Source of the DNA: Tolypeutes matacus
Lineage: Eukaryota > Chordata > Mammalia > Cingulata > Chlamyphoridae
DNA: 64,000 nt
Direction: 5' to 3'
Assembly: GCA_026826555.1 (NCBI GenBank)
Contig: JAKSZT010054001.1
Location: 2,210,712 to 2,274,711 of the forward strand
The notes below the pieces were generated by a model. That model did not search any database. It was not told the origin of the DNA and worked only from the letters and a program-made list of their open reading frames with translations. Shown one piece after another: positions 1 through 11,869 of the stretch. A program made the position numbers and the translations under genes. How positions within the stretch are numbered: the first letter of the stretch is position 1; every line of letters starts with the position of its first letter.

Positions 1-530
1 AGCTGAGACTTCTGATTAAATGATAAGATTAGGGCTTTGATTCAGCCACATCATTAGAGTGTGACTCAGCATTGAGTTCCAGCCCTCTTGGTGGGCTGAT
101 AAAATAGACTCTTACATGGAAGTAGATACACACAGAAATAGATGCACAGAAAAAGACAGCAGAAGAGAGAGTTCAGTTTTGATGCTGGAGCCCAGCTGAC
201 TTTGTGAAGAGAACAGAGCAGCTGAGCCCTGAAAGAAATGAGCCCCAGGAAGAGAGATGAGCCTATGACAGCCTACAGCTGAGATCGGAAGAAGCTGGAC
301 CCGCGGAGCCTTAAGAGGAAAGAGGAAGACCGAACCCTTGCAGATATCAGCAGCATCTTGAGTCAACATGTGGCAACAGACTTTGGGTAAGAAAGTACCT
401 CTTATGGTACCTTAAGTTGGACTCTTTAGGGCCTTGTAACTGTAAGCTTCTACCCCAAATAAATATCCTTTATAAAAACCAACAGATTTCTGGTACGTTG
501 TATCAGCACCCTTTTTGGCTGACTAATACA
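1..530 (+). mobile_element. MaLR-type LTR, 3' portion (cut by window edge)
   Basis: The segment ends in GACTAATACA, the terminus typical of ERVL-MaLR LTRs, with an AATAAA at 458-463 about 70 bp before the end. The same sequence recurs at 19565-20126 and, inverted, at 56505-57144, so it is an interspersed family. The 5' end lies outside the window. If this is a solo LTR the 5-bp duplication would be AGCAC (531-535), which cannot be checked here. No internal retroviral genes follow. Confidence 0.75.
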
Positions 531-1117
531 AGCACCCTCTCAGGAAATGTGTAGAATACACTTCATAACTATCTATCTGAGATGCAGAAAAGTGGAATAT
601 TTTTCCACTTGCTACCATCCCAGACTGGTCAAGCCTTTGAATCAGATATGTGAATGCACTGGACTAGCTGAGTCCCAAGAGGTTGCAGCAGATAAGCCTC
701 AGAAGAAAACAGTAATTTGGTGCACAGCTGAAGTGAGGAGTTATCCGGCTGTATTTGTGATCAGACAAGGAAGCAGCAATGGATGAAGCGAAAAAGTGGC
801 TGGGAGAAGGTGCAATTAGGCATAAAAGATGTCTAACACACATCCTACAAGGTTTTCTCTGTCCACCAAAGCGTCCACATAAGTCAAACCATGGTAGCCA
901 GGTTTTATATTCTTAAATTATGTAAAAGTAATATAAATCCTTAGGCCCTTTATGGTGTCTCTAAGCCCAAATCTATTTTTTTAAAGACATTTTTAATAAG
1001 AAAATCTTCTATCCCTTTATTCTGAATTGAGAAAATCATGTTACAGGGTGTTTGTTTTAGTAAGGTAAAAAAATAATAATAATGATACAATGAATGAAGA
1101 AACAGCAAGTGTTCAAA
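531..1117. other. No feature recognised
   Basis: Unique-looking AT-rich sequence. A 79-codon open frame at 547-786 has no family features and no supporting signals. Confidence 0.5.
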
Positions 1118-1303
1118 TCAGGGGTTCTTAACCTTAGCTACACATTGGAGTCACATAGGGAGCTTTAAAAATACAGATGCCCAAGTCCCATTATTAGAGA
1201 TTTTGATTTTATTGGTGTGGGGTATGACCTGGGCATGGGAATTTTTTAAAAGTTCCCTAGGTGATTCTGAGGTGCAACTATAATAGAGATACTGGCTTGA
1301 ACA
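1118..1303 (+). mobile_element. MER5A-like hAT-Charlie MITE
   Basis: It starts with a CAGTGGTTCTCAACC-like sequence and contains the usual GAGCTTTAAAAATACAGATG and, near the other end, AGTTCCCTAGGTGATTCTGA. This is the partly palindromic layout of MER5-type non-autonomous DNA transposons. It is old and non-mobile. Confidence 0.7.
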
Positions 1304-2715
1304 AAGAACAAGTAAAAAGCCCTAGAATCCAGAATGTTTTTTTCTCCAATTAAGTATTTAGATCATATGCGTCTGGGCTGCATTATTATTTTAAATTTCC
1401 AAAGAGGCCTCCAATTTGACACAGATCCTTTGCAAACTCTGCTCACAGATAAACTAACACTTACTCATTTTATACTCACAATGGGCTGCCAGGTGAACAC
1501 AGTATCAGTTTAACTTTTTAAATGTGTTGTTAGAAGATAAAACTCTGCAATGACTGACTAGATAGATAAATTCATTGATAATAGATGAAGCAATCTGCTA
1601 CTGGATGTTTACCCACAAAGTGTGCATTACTAAGTAAGCTTGAAGTCATTAAAATGTGGAAACAATAAAGGAACACTGACAAAAGACCATATGTCTAGTG
1701 AGTATTTTACTGGTATAACTTGTTGCTTTACATTTCTTTTCTTTGGTCAAAAAATAAGTTCTAAAGGTCATGATATCCTAGTTTTCATTTTCAGTTATTA
1801 TGCAGCCATAAGTCCTTTGGCCTGACCATCCCTTTAAGAGAAGCCAGGTCTTCAGCAACATGTGTTTACAAAAGACAATCTCTTCATATCATTACCATAG
1901 ATGCCTTGAAATACAAAGGATTAAAATGCAGATTTAAGAGATGATATTTTTGTTTGATGGTTACAAAGAACATTTTAGATTAGAAATAACACGTTTAATA
2001 CTTGCTTTTTGTATGTTTCAGGCAAAGGCGAAAGAAGAATAAAATTATATTTATCTATAACAATTGAAAAATGCAGCAATCAAGATAATGGAATTTAGTG
2101 CCATTGTATACAAAGTCTGCATGGACTTCCATTTTTCATGAAACTTAAAACACACTAAAATATTCTTAATGCTAAAACTAAACTACTCAGGGCTGATCAG
2201 GATTTTGCTGAGCAATAAAGCTCATCATTATGAACATCTGCCACCATATACAATATTGTCTATCATTTGTTCCAAATTGATTAGACTTTTCAACTAGATC
2301 ATTTGGACTTGGGTTTTCTTCCTTTTTTTTTTTTCTTTTCTTTATTTCTTTTCTTTAAGGAAGACCTCTAATCAACCTGCTTTGAAAAATTGCACTTAGC
2401 AGCAAGGCACTTAATTATCTTGCTAACCTTTTGTTCAGGTGCTTTGCAAACTAATGACATAAAACATTCCATCGTTTTTACTTCCAAGCTTTTCTTCTTT
2501 CTGATGACATTCTACTTAAGTAACATCATGTTCCTTCAAGTTCCTCCAAGATGAGGGATTTTCTTTAATCACCTGAAACCTGCTGGTCTGCCTCCTTAGA
2601 ATTCAGAGATATCTCATTCAACAAGCTTAAATCAACAATGCAACTACTTATTCCCAATAGGTTGAATATACCAATGCTCATCTTTTTAATCAAGCTTTTA
2701 TATTAAGTCAAGTAT
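1304..2715. other. No feature recognised
   Basis: AT-rich sequence with no gene or clear repeat that I can name. A pyrimidine-rich tract sits at about 2318-2358. A 61-codon frame at 1640-1825 lacks support. Confidence 0.45.
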
Positions 2716-2727
2716 AAGAAGATATGC

Positions 2728-2961
2728 CAGGATGTGTAAGTTCATTGAGGGTGGTGGGCCACACTGTGGGAGATGTTTGTGTGGGATGTGATGGGAGGTG
2801 TGGGAGGTGGGCAACATGGGAATCCCAGTGGGTTCCGTGTAATATTTTGGGTAATCTAAGCACCTCTTGAAATATATGTATATATATATATAAACAACAT
2901 TTTTGTAAGCAAAAAAAAAAAGTTGATGCTAAATGGAATAAAACTTTTATGAATGGAAAAA
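2728..2961 (+). mobile_element. 5'-truncated L1 3' end with 12-bp TSD
   Basis: It is flanked by AAGAAGATATGC at 2716-2727 and 2962-2973. The body matches the 3' ends at 30510-30992 and 44356-44686 (GGTGGTGGGCCACACTGTGG and GTAATCTAAGCACCTCTT are shared). After an 11-12 bp A tract it carries about 38 bp of extra sequence with its own AATAAA before a second A-rich end, which resembles a 3' transduction. Confidence 0.75.
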
Positions 2962-3206
2962 AAGAAGATATGCAAAGTGGATTTTGAAATCCAAGATGAC
3001 TGCAGTACATTGAAGTGGGTATACCCCCAAGTTTCTTAATATACTTTATATGAAAAGAAGTTAATACAATCAAATTACATCTTTGCAAGAAACTCCACTT
3101 TTATTAAAAATAAAATGTGTTAACAAAATATTAATTAAAATATTAATTAATATTGGAATGGTTTTTGCCTGAAAAGCACAAAAAGCAAGTATTAAAATGT
3201 ATTATC

Positions 3207-3289
3207 GGGGGGTGGATGTGGCTTAAATGGTTGGGTGTCCGTCTCCCATATGGAGGGACCTGGGTTCGATCCCCAGGACCTCCTGGTAA

Positions 3290-3327
<38 letters not shown>
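3207..3327 (+). mobile_element. DAS-SINE, single tRNA-like head
   Basis: Short SINE with an A-box-like GTGGCTTAAATGGTTGGG, a B-box-like GGGTTCGATCCCCAG and an (AATA)n tail of about 40 bp. It is flanked by AAAATGTATTATC (3194-3206) and AAAATATATTATC (3328-3340), a 13-bp duplication with one mismatch. RNA polymerase III would have transcribed the parent copy. Confidence 0.85.
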
Positions 3328-3328
<1 letters not shown>

Positions 3329-3340
3329 AAATATATTATC

Positions 3341-4639
3341 AATATGATTATAAAACACTATTTGTACCTGGCAAGCAAAGATTGGATATCAATAACCAAA
3401 TATAGCTGCTTACCAGAAAAAAAGGATTTGTAATGATTTTTTTTCAATGTTAGCAGCTACCTGAATTAAAAGAGAATGAAATGATATAAAGTAGGAGTTA
3501 GGATTTTCAGCTATTGAAAGCTTAAAGAAAACAAACCCATAACATTCACAAGTACTTCCAGGAAACATAGTAAGGAGAGCATTTAGGCTCAAGAAAACTT
3601 AGAGAAGAAAAAAGGAGTTCTTAGAAAAAAAAAACAAATGAAAAGTCATATAAACCAGAGTCACACAATCCACTCTAAAATTACAAAGCTCTAGAAAAGA
3701 GCTTTACTATCCACAAGCAGTCAATACCTAGCTCAGGTTTCAGTGAATTTACCTTTATATGATATAAACTTTTTCATTGTTTTATTCACAAGTAAAACTT
3801 GCACACTTAAAAAAGAAATCAAACTGTTTATAACAAAATCTATTTGATATTTGGTTGTAATATTTTTACAGTTTTGGCCAAATAAAGACAAAGGCATATA
3901 TAATTAGATGCATTGTTATCAAAATTATACTCCATATTAAAAGGAAAGATGGGGTTCCCAGAGTTATTACTGTTTAAAAACAAACAAAAACAACAACAAC
4001 AACAAAGTAAACATTTGCCTGAACAGGATTCTTTAGGAAGAAATGACATTTCAGCACAGAATACATTTCTGAGGGATAGTAATCTGAACAAAAATCACTA
4101 GATTATTAATCCCTGGGTTAAATATAAAACAAAAAATCCCTGCCTCTAATTTATAAAAATAAACAAACACAAAATTTTCTTTTTTTCTGAAACTACCATA
4201 TCAAACTGCTTTGTCTGTCCCTGAATATTTTGTATATTTTAATTTTTTGCAAATAAATAAAAATATTCATCAGAAGCATTTTATCAATTAAGTAAAAGAA
4301 TAATAAAAGAAGAATACAAATTATATAAGGCATTAACGTTGCATAAAGTAAACCAGCATGAGGTTGTTTTAAAAAATTATGTGATGTGTAAAGGCAAATT
4401 ATGAAGTTTTAAAAATTGGGTAAAAACAAAGACTTTTAAAATAGCTCATATTTAATATTTCTATAATAATGTACTTAAATCTGCACTAATTTTTTCTCCA
4501 TTTATGAAAAGAGAAGTTGCTGTTGAATTAAATGTAATATATATGTTCCTTTTTAAAATTTAAGCAAATAGTTATCTTCCTTCTTGTAAGAGCCTTTAAA
4601 ATTCCATGCCATTTTATGAAACTGTAAAATTTTAAGAAG
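3341..4639. other. No feature recognised; short (CAA)n
   Basis: Strongly AT-rich sequence with an interrupted (CAA)n run at about 3979-4003. Short open frames on both strands over 3840-4101 read through this simple repeat and are not credible genes. Confidence 0.45.
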
Positions 4640-4830
4640 GCAGAAAATTGTAGAATAGGAAGAACATCAGGCTGCACTTCAGAAATCCTGGGTTCTGGAT
4701 CTAGCTCTACAGCAAACTTGCTTGGAGAAATCAATGCAACCATTTAGCCTGAATGTTCACATCTTGCACTGAGGGAATCAACACCTATTTTGTCTACTTT
4801 TCTTTCCAGTCCTATGATTCTAAGTGAAAG
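4640..4830 (+). mobile_element. MIR-family SINE relic
   Basis: Contains the core-like AATCCTGGGTTCTGGATCTA and ends with TTTCCAGTCCTATGATTCTA, as in the MIR/THER group of core-SINEs. Diverged and immobile. Confidence 0.6.
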
Positions 4831-5236
4831 GATGATTTTCTCAATCCTAACTCCAAGCTGCTCCTTAAATAATTCTAAAAGCCGAGTCTATTTTCTAAAA
4901 ACATAATTCTGAAGTTTAGATTAAAATAAAGTTAAAATTGTAATCACTTTTAGGTTAAAAAAGATATTGTTTTGAAGTATATGCATATATACATTTGCAA
5001 AAGTAATTCCCAATATAAAAATTTTTTATTCACAGATATTCAGATATTAAATAGGTTTACTTCTCAAGGTTGAGAATATTATTTTTTAAATGTCTGTATG
5101 TTTGGGGATTTCATTAATAGTTTACTTACATAAAACATTTTCACATTTTAAATCTATTTCTCCCTTAATATTCAATAATTTGACCATTAGGTTTGAAAAT
5201 GTAGTCTGACTACTAATAAAGAGGTATCACTCTTTC
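4831..5236. other. No feature recognised
   Basis: AT-rich spacer with no named repeat or gene signal. Confidence 0.45.
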
Positions 5237-5250
5237 AAGAAGGAGCAGTA

Positions 5251-6105
5251 ACCCTGTCATAAATTACTTTGGAATTTATGTTCCCCAGTGTAACAGAGTT
5301 ACTCATTTATAATTTCCATACACATGACTCTTCTGCCACTTTTATTTGAACCTATAAGTAGCACTATACTTGTTAAATATATGACCCACAGACTTAAATC
5401 TTTGGTCCGCCATGTGCCGGTTGAACCCTGAATCTCAGCAGAGTTGCAACACCTACTCTCCAGTTCATTGAATTCATCCAGGAAAACTAACAAGGAGATG
5501 ATGATAGACAACACCCATCCCAAGGAACAGAGAGTGTCTGCAATTGCAAGCAAGATAGTTCCATCAATCTGCCCCATGGGATCTAAGCCTCCTTTCAATT
5601 AGAAGCAGAGTGGGCATCACCATCCAAAAATCATCAAGATTGAGGAGTGAACAATGGACTAAAGTAGACTTATTATTATTCTACTATAGACTTATTATTA
5701 TTCTAGCAATGGAGGAACTTTTATCATTGATATAAAGGCAGTGGCCACCAGACATCCTGATTGGAGAGAGAGGGAAGAATAGGTGTATTATGAGGGCATT
5801 TTCGGGACATTGATTTGTTCTGCATAACATTGCAGTGACGGATTCAGGCCATTATATATTTTGTCATAACTTACAAAATTGTGTGGGACAGAGTGTAAAC
5901 TATAATGTAAACTGTAGTCCATGGTTAGAAGCAATGTTTCAATATGTGCTCATCAATTGTAACAAATGTACTGCACCAATGAAGGATGTTGTTAATGTGG
6001 GAAAGTGTGGGAGGGGGATGGAGTCAGGAATAAGGGAATCCTTTATTTTTTAATGTAACATTTATGTAATCTAAAGCTCCTGTAAAAAAAAAATTAATAA
6101 AAGAA
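5251..6105 (+). mobile_element. 5'-truncated L1 3' UTR
   Basis: It is flanked by AAGAAGGAGCAGTA (5237-5250) and AAGAAGGAACAGTA (6106-6119), 14 bp with one mismatch. The sequence aligns by eye with 40170-41020, and its 3' end (ACATTTATGTAATCTAA, then an A-rich tail with AATAAA) is shared with 26980-27050. The variable 5' start with a common 3' end is what L1 target-primed reverse transcription leaves. Open frames of 99 codons (5299-5598, minus) and 72 codons (5835-6053, plus) inside it are chance frames. Confidence 0.8.
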
Positions 6106-6119
6106 AAGAAGGAACAGTA

Positions 6120-7609
6120 GAGCCCATCATGTGAGGACCATTTGGATCAAACTTCACATCCAAAAAAGCTTCAAATTTAAGATTTATCTCCAGATGAGGT
6201 CAGTCACACAGACAACTATAATATTCTAACTAGATCAAAAGAATATGACATTCACCGTACAACATCAAACTCAGGACTACTACTAGATATCTTTATAACA
6301 TTTGTTTAAGCAACAAGCTTTACTTAAAGATATGTTTAAGTAAATTACTGCAGTTACCTTGAGAATATTCAAGTTATACTGTATTATAGTTGTTTAAAGT
6401 CTTAATTTGTCGAATATAAACGTTGAAATAGAGCTCAGATTTTAACTTTGTATTAGTGTTTCCTCATTATATATTAAAAGTTGTGAAAATGAAAGGGACT
6501 TCCAGCTTTCTAGACCTCTGAGAGCCCTTGCATAACAGTGTTTGCAAACAGTAAGTACAGATGTCACTGGAAAGTGTCAGATTTAGGTTTAAATTATATC
6601 CAAATAAGGGAATGCCTATAGAGTGTTCTTGAGTTGGGGGCTTCCATATTTTACACTGTCTAAATTCATCAACTGGCCCCTGAAAGCAACTTTATCATTA
6701 GCAGCTCTGTGTATATTAAAAGTGGCAGTTACATTTTCAATCTAGTAGCAGAGATAAAAATTTTGAAATAGACTCTAGCAAAGTAGCCAGGCTCACACAA
6801 AGGGCTTCTTATAAGAGCTTCCTTGAATCCAAAGACAATATCTGTCAGGTGGCAGCAGGGCTTTGTGGTTCATGCCATTTCACTCCCACTGTCTTTAATC
6901 ACCCATGTAGAGCGGCAGCTCTAGGCCATCAATTCACATCAAAACGTGGGCCTGAGTTTGCACATTTTGAAGCCTCTGCTCAAGCAGCATAAGCCTCTCT
7001 GTGTCATCCTGAGGAATAAGTAATGACATCCTTTATTCTCTTTCATAAATACCAATCATAGGGGTGGTGAATCCGAATTAGGAAATCAGTGTTCTGGTAC
7101 CTCTTCCTTCTGCATGTTATCTAAAAGATCATGTGGTCATGAAAAATTCATTATTTTGCAAAATACATGTAACCCAAGCTTCCAATATAATAATGAAGAG
7201 AGTTCTTTATTTAGTGCCTGTAACATATGCAGGCATTTTAATAGAAATGAAATTCTTTCCCAACAAGTTCTATATACTTAACTGCAGCATTATAAGCATC
7301 ATTCACTAGAGAGAGAAATATTTGTCTATGTAATCTTGTTATGACTTTAGGCAATTATGAAGGTCACTGACCTGTGTGGAACATTTTCTTTTTGAAATTA
7401 TATTTAAAACATTCCTTACTCAAAGTAAAGCTTTAAATACAGAGGAATTATGACTTTTGCTAGCACTTATTTGTAAAATTTATGTATCCCAAAACTGATA
7501 GTTATTTTCTTATTTAAAATAGAATTATTAAGCCTCTATGAATACCTATTAAATTCAATTGATCAAATGTGATGTGATATGGAATAAATAGAATTGTAGG
7601 TTCTGACAT
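6120..7609. other. No feature recognised
   Basis: About 1.5 kb of sequence in which I see no named repeat, exon or RNA gene. The part near 6880-7020 is less AT-rich and keeps two CpGs. Confidence 0.45.
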
Positions 7610-8124
7610 CAGTTCTCAAGTATGGTCCTGAGAACTGTGGAACCTGAGGGTTCCTGAGACTTTTTCAGAGAATCCATGAGGTCAAAACTATTTTTACAGT
7701 AATGATAAGGCATTATTTGACTTTTTAACTTTCAATTCTCAATAATGTAAAGCTGAGTTTTCCAGAGACTATACGATGTACGATAGCATAACACATGAAT
7801 ACAAAAAAAGATATGAGAACCTAGCTGTCTTCTATTAAGACAGACATTAAAGTGCTTTGCAAAAGGTAAAACAATAATACTCATCCTACTATTTTTTTGT
7901 TTGGTTTAGAAAATATAGTTGTTTTTCACTAAAATATGCTATTATTTTAATATAATGGGTTTGTTATTATTTTAAAAATATTTCATACATATTTATTTAA
8001 ATTTTACAGTTTTAATGTCTAATTTAGTAAATATTCTTATAATACAAATAAATGAAACTCTTTGGGGTGCTCAATCATTTTTAAGAGTATAAAGGAGTCC
8101 TGAGACCAAAAAGTTTGAGAGCTG
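7610..8124 (+). mobile_element. Non-autonomous hAT-type DNA transposon relic
   Basis: The ends form imperfect terminal inverted repeats: CAGTTCTCAAGTATG at the left and AAGTTTGAGAGCTG at the right. The interior (GAGGTCAAAACTATTTTTAC, TTCTATTAAGACAGACATTA) is familiar from an ancient mammalian hAT family whose exact name I cannot assign. The flanking 8-mers do not match, so the original duplication has decayed. Confidence 0.7.
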
Positions 8125-9335
8125 TTTGTAATATATATATTTATTTGTACATTTAATTCACAATGTATATATTTAATTGTCAGGACATGGAGCAAACAAC
8201 TTCATGTAGATCGTTCATCTGCCTTAGTCAGAGCAGCAGGGGTAAGTCCACTGAAGAGACCTAGGCTGTGATGGGCCCTGCAGGGTGGAAGCAGGAGGCA
8301 CTGTGGCCAGGCAAAGGGGTTCTGATCACTGCCTGTCTTGCAGCAGATTAGTTCTTACTTACCTTAGCATATTTCAGATGAATAAATGAATGAAGGAAGG
8401 AAGGAAAGGGTAGATGCTATGGCTTGGTTAGAGATGCAGCTACAAGTATAGTGTCGAACAGAATACATTCAGATGACAATCTGAATAGGTCAATCCCAGT
8501 AAAGGGAAAAGATAAATTAGAGTACAAGCAAGCAGCTAAAATATGAGTCTAAAGAGCAATGAGAGCTGAGATGCAGACCCTGACCCAGTACAGGAACAAG
8601 AGTCTCACGAATATCCCATATTTTCACAGACACTGGCACCTGACTACTACCATTTAATTATAGGCAGTCATGTCATTCTCCCAATTGTTTATGCACCAGA
8701 CTTTTTGGCAGGTCAGTCCTTCGTTGTTGAGGCTTCTTCCTCATGCACTCAGGTCAGTCTTGATGGAGGTGATACTATATTTTTAGGGAGATAAGCAGCA
8801 ACTATGTCTGGAGATAGGAGATACCCATGCCTAGAATAAACCATTTCTCTGGGTATTGGGAATCTTCTTCTGAAACCCATCTCAGCCATGCTCCTACCCA
8901 TGAAGCAAGGTAAAGATGGACTTTGGGTAAGTTTAACCACCAGCCATACATTTTTAAAAAATGAATTGGGTAAAGATCAAATTTTTCAGTAGGTGAATAC
9001 TGTTTGGGGACTTTTTCAACAGTCCACTACTCTGTTGGGGAGTATGCAACACTTTTGAAAGGATATCAGTATTGTTAGTAAGAATTCTCTAGGAACCAGG
9101 ATTCCATCATCCCAGAAGGGACAACTGAATAAAGAAGACTTCATTTTGGTCAGTATGGTTCATTCCTGAAAAAAAGCCTCTGATCTGATGCCTAATCTAA
9201 CCCTTTATCCACAACTGTTTTAATCCCACCAAAAGTCTTATCTGTTATTAAATATATATACTTAGATCCTCAGGGATAGATGAAGCTATAGCAGAGAGTG
9301 AAAAAAAAAAAAAGAATCTGTATAAATTTCCATTT
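8125..9335. other. No feature recognised
   Basis: Mostly unique sequence, with a short AATGAATGAAGGAAGGAAGG run at about 8384-8403. A donor-like GGGGTAAGT near 8240 and an acceptor-like CTTGCAG near 8342 occur, but nothing else suggests an exon. Confidence 0.4.
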
Positions 9336-9470
9336 AATGTCTGTTCCTTACTAGATTGTAAGTTCCATGGGAGCAGAAACTGTTTCTTTGACATTGCTGT
9401 CACTCAACAAATATTTGTTTGATTAATAAATGCAGAAATGAAAAATGAATGAATGAATGAATTCCCTCAC
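9336..9470 (+). mobile_element. L2 LINE 3' end
   Basis: TAGATTGTAAGTTCCATGGG, then CAACAAATATTTG and a (TGAA)n end, the standard 3' terminus of L2. Far 5'-truncated and inactive. Confidence 0.75.
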
Positions 9471-9739
9471 TCCTGGAAGCATGGCAATGGCAAGTGATAC
9501 CATGCATGCTCTGCTAAGTTCGATTATGCTCTAATAATTGTTATTTATTTAAATTGTTGTTTAATTTCCTTTGAATGGTTCATTAAACGGAATTCTATAC
9601 CATGAGTGGAAAAGCAAAGCTCCAGACCCTTCTGTTCTGGTGACCTTTAATAATAGTCTGACAGTAGTAAGAACAGCAGCTAAAATGCACATAGATTTGC
9701 TATTTTCATAGTTCTTTCAGTATTCTTGTTTTAGCACTT

Positions 9740-9900
9740 TATTTATCTAAGAAATATTTAGTAAGTGCTGATTACTTGCCAAACACTGTTCCAGGAACTT
9801 GGCATACTGCAATGAATGAAACAGACAAAAGTCTCTGCCCTTATGAGATTCATAGCCTAGTAAACAAACAATATATAAAATAATATATAACTCCAGGGGT
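9740..9900 (+). repeat. Ancient mammalian interspersed repeat (class unresolved)
   Basis: It follows the pattern 'AAATATTTAGTAAGTGCTGA ... CCAAACACTGTTCCAGGA ... GAATGAAACAGACAAAAGTC', widespread in mammalian genomes. Related pieces lie at 41380-41530, 42120-42260 and 52410-52500. I cannot say which family it belongs to. Confidence 0.5.
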
Positions 9901-9904
9901 TTAC

Positions 9905-10030
9905 ATTAGACCCATATAATCTGAGGTATTATTATATTCATTTTACAGATGAGGGGTTAAATGACTGGGCCCACAAACATACAGTTTAACAGGAATAAAC
10001 CAGGCTAGAATATTCTTAGCTGCTATCAAA
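9905..10030 (-). mobile_element. MIR relic, reverse orientation
   Basis: Contains TTCATTTTACAGATGAGG followed by a diverged body, the reverse complement of the MIR 'CCTCATCTGTAAAATG' block. Confidence 0.6.
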
Positions 10031-10084
10031 TAAAGGAATCACATAATTATGTCCCCTGCCTTTTTTTTTTTTTTTTTTCCTCTT

Positions 10085-10250
10085 TTGTTAACCATTAGAA
10101 TCACATTGGTTGTGGGTAAAAAATAAAGATTCCTGGGTCCCAACCCAAGCAAAATTAACTAAAATCTCCCAAGGAGGAACTGGGAGTCAATATTCTTGAC
10201 AAGCTTCCTTAAGTGATTCTAATGATCAGGAAAATGTGGAACACCATGCT
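10085..10250 (+). mobile_element. MER5/MER20-like MITE relic
   Basis: AACCATTAGAATCACATTGG, AAAGATTCCTGGGTCCCAAC and, near the other end, AGCTTCCTTAAGTGATTCTA form the mirrored layout of hAT-Charlie MITEs. An 18-bp T tract (about 10061-10078) lies just upstream. Confidence 0.55.
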
Positions 10251-10439
10251 AAATGACATGCATTCCTCTCAAACAATTAGCCTTGGCCACTAAGTTTAAA
10301 ACGTTGGCTCTCAAATTTTTATAGTTTCTCTTCATGTAGCTCTTTCTTGATCTCTTTCCACAGATGAAAAGCAGAATCACCATATTTTTATGCTGCCAAT
10401 CCTCTTCATTTCTATGACTGACTTTTTTTCCCTTCTTTC

Positions 10440-10995
10440 TTTTTAATCATTTTATTGATGTAAACATATACACAAACAAATACACACATCACAAAGTATG
10501 CAAACCCAGGTAACCAGCACCCAAATCAAGATGCAGAATTCCACCAGGACTCCAGAAATCCAACACCCCCCTTCCCTCTTCTTCTCTCTCCCTTTGCACC
10601 CCCCTAGTTTTAACCATACCCAAACTTGTAACACTATATATAGTTTTATCTGCTTTTAAGTTTATATAAATTGAATAATACAGGATGTACTCATTTGTAT
10701 CCAGTTTCTTTCACTCAACCTGGAGCTTGTGACATTATCCATGTTGTTGTGTATACTTATAGTTGGTTCATACTTTTTGCTATAGAATTCCACTGCAAGA
10801 AATCTACCTCAATAAATTTATCCATTCTACTGTTGAATGTTTACAGTTTGGAGCTACTAGTAATAATGCTGCTATGAGCATTCATGTACATGTCTTTGGT
10901 GAACATATGGAGTAATTTCTGGGGTTGGGATTGCTGAGTCAGAGGACAGACGTATGTTTAGCTTTAGTTCTGTTACCAAACAGTTTTCTGAAGTG
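10440..10995 (-). mobile_element. L1M 3' end fragment, reverse orientation
   Basis: Reads as an old L1 3' UTR/ORF2 tail on the minus strand: TTTTAATCATTTTATTGATG, TGCTGCTATGAGCATTCATG and GGGATTGCTGAGTCAGAG are standard landmarks. No frame is open over a meaningful length. Confidence 0.75.
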
Positions 10996-11869
10996 GTGGC
11001 CTTTCCACCAGAGGAGAAAAACCCCAGTTGCTTCGAGGCTTAGCATTATCTGTCTTTTCATTTTAGCCATCCATTGATTTTATTTGCCCTTTTCTTGGCT
11101 GGTCTCTGAAATGTTTCCTTTAATAATGGTGTTTAGGCTCCAGATTCCTTTGTATTTCTATTCTTAACAGACTGTAATACTCACATTACTCCTAGCATCT
11201 AAAGTTTTCTGTTTATCTTCCTGGTTGAAGTCTGTAGCCAACAAAAATTCATTTTAAGTAATGGCTCGATAGACTTATTGTTTTAAACAATGTATCTGCA
11301 GAAACAACATAATGCTAAATTGAAGTAAATTGTTTTAAGAGAAAATATGTAATTACTTCACTGAAGGTGAGCTAACAATACCATTCAAGGTTCTGGTGTT
11401 ATTTTTCATTTCCCTGTATGTTATTCAGACATTAAAAATGCAGCATAGATTTAGCCAAAAATCTAACTCCTAATGAGACACCTCAAAGGCACTGAGGTAG
11501 ACAAGACAGGAAAAGATTGCTGGTTTGAAGGGAATCATGAATGAATGAGAATTTCATTTTATTGAAACAAAACAGAATTTCAGATTTACATGCTGCCAGA
11601 TATCTCTACTTGACACTTCAAAGTGCCAAGACTGGGCTGGAAAGAGAATATTTCGTGTACTCCCCCATGGTTTAGTAGAGTCCAAACAAACTGGGACTGC
11701 AGAGAGTGGGTAAATTTGAGATTGAGGAATGATACAGCTAATCCACTCTCCCAGGCAGAAGTAGAAATGGATGTTTAGGAAGAGATTTAAGGGGAAAAAG
11801 GTCTTTCACATAGAAAAATGCATGTTACTTCTCAATAAAACTTAAATTTTCAGGGCGTAATCATTCCCT
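10996..11869. other. No feature recognised
   Basis: Unique-looking sequence without a named repeat or gene. Confidence 0.4.

Noticed and set aside
2708..3088. 126-codon open frame, minus strand
   Set aside because: It is antisense to an L1 3' end and its flank. Similar frames appear at 30583-30804 and 44516-44704 only because the same L1 sequence recurs.
3207..3290. tRNA gene, because of A- and B-box-like text
   Set aside because: The TSDs, the A-rich tail and the many copies show a tRNA-derived SINE; no cloverleaf is preserved.
5660..5705. Duplicated AGACTTATTATTATTCT inside the L1 3' end
   Set aside because: It is a simple slippage duplication in an AT-rich repeat of one L1 copy, with no wider meaning.
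8230..8360. Splice-like pair GGGGTAAGT and CTTGCAG with purine-rich sequence between
   Set aside because: The order is donor then acceptor with about 100 bp between, with no open frame on either side. Such matches are frequent by chance.
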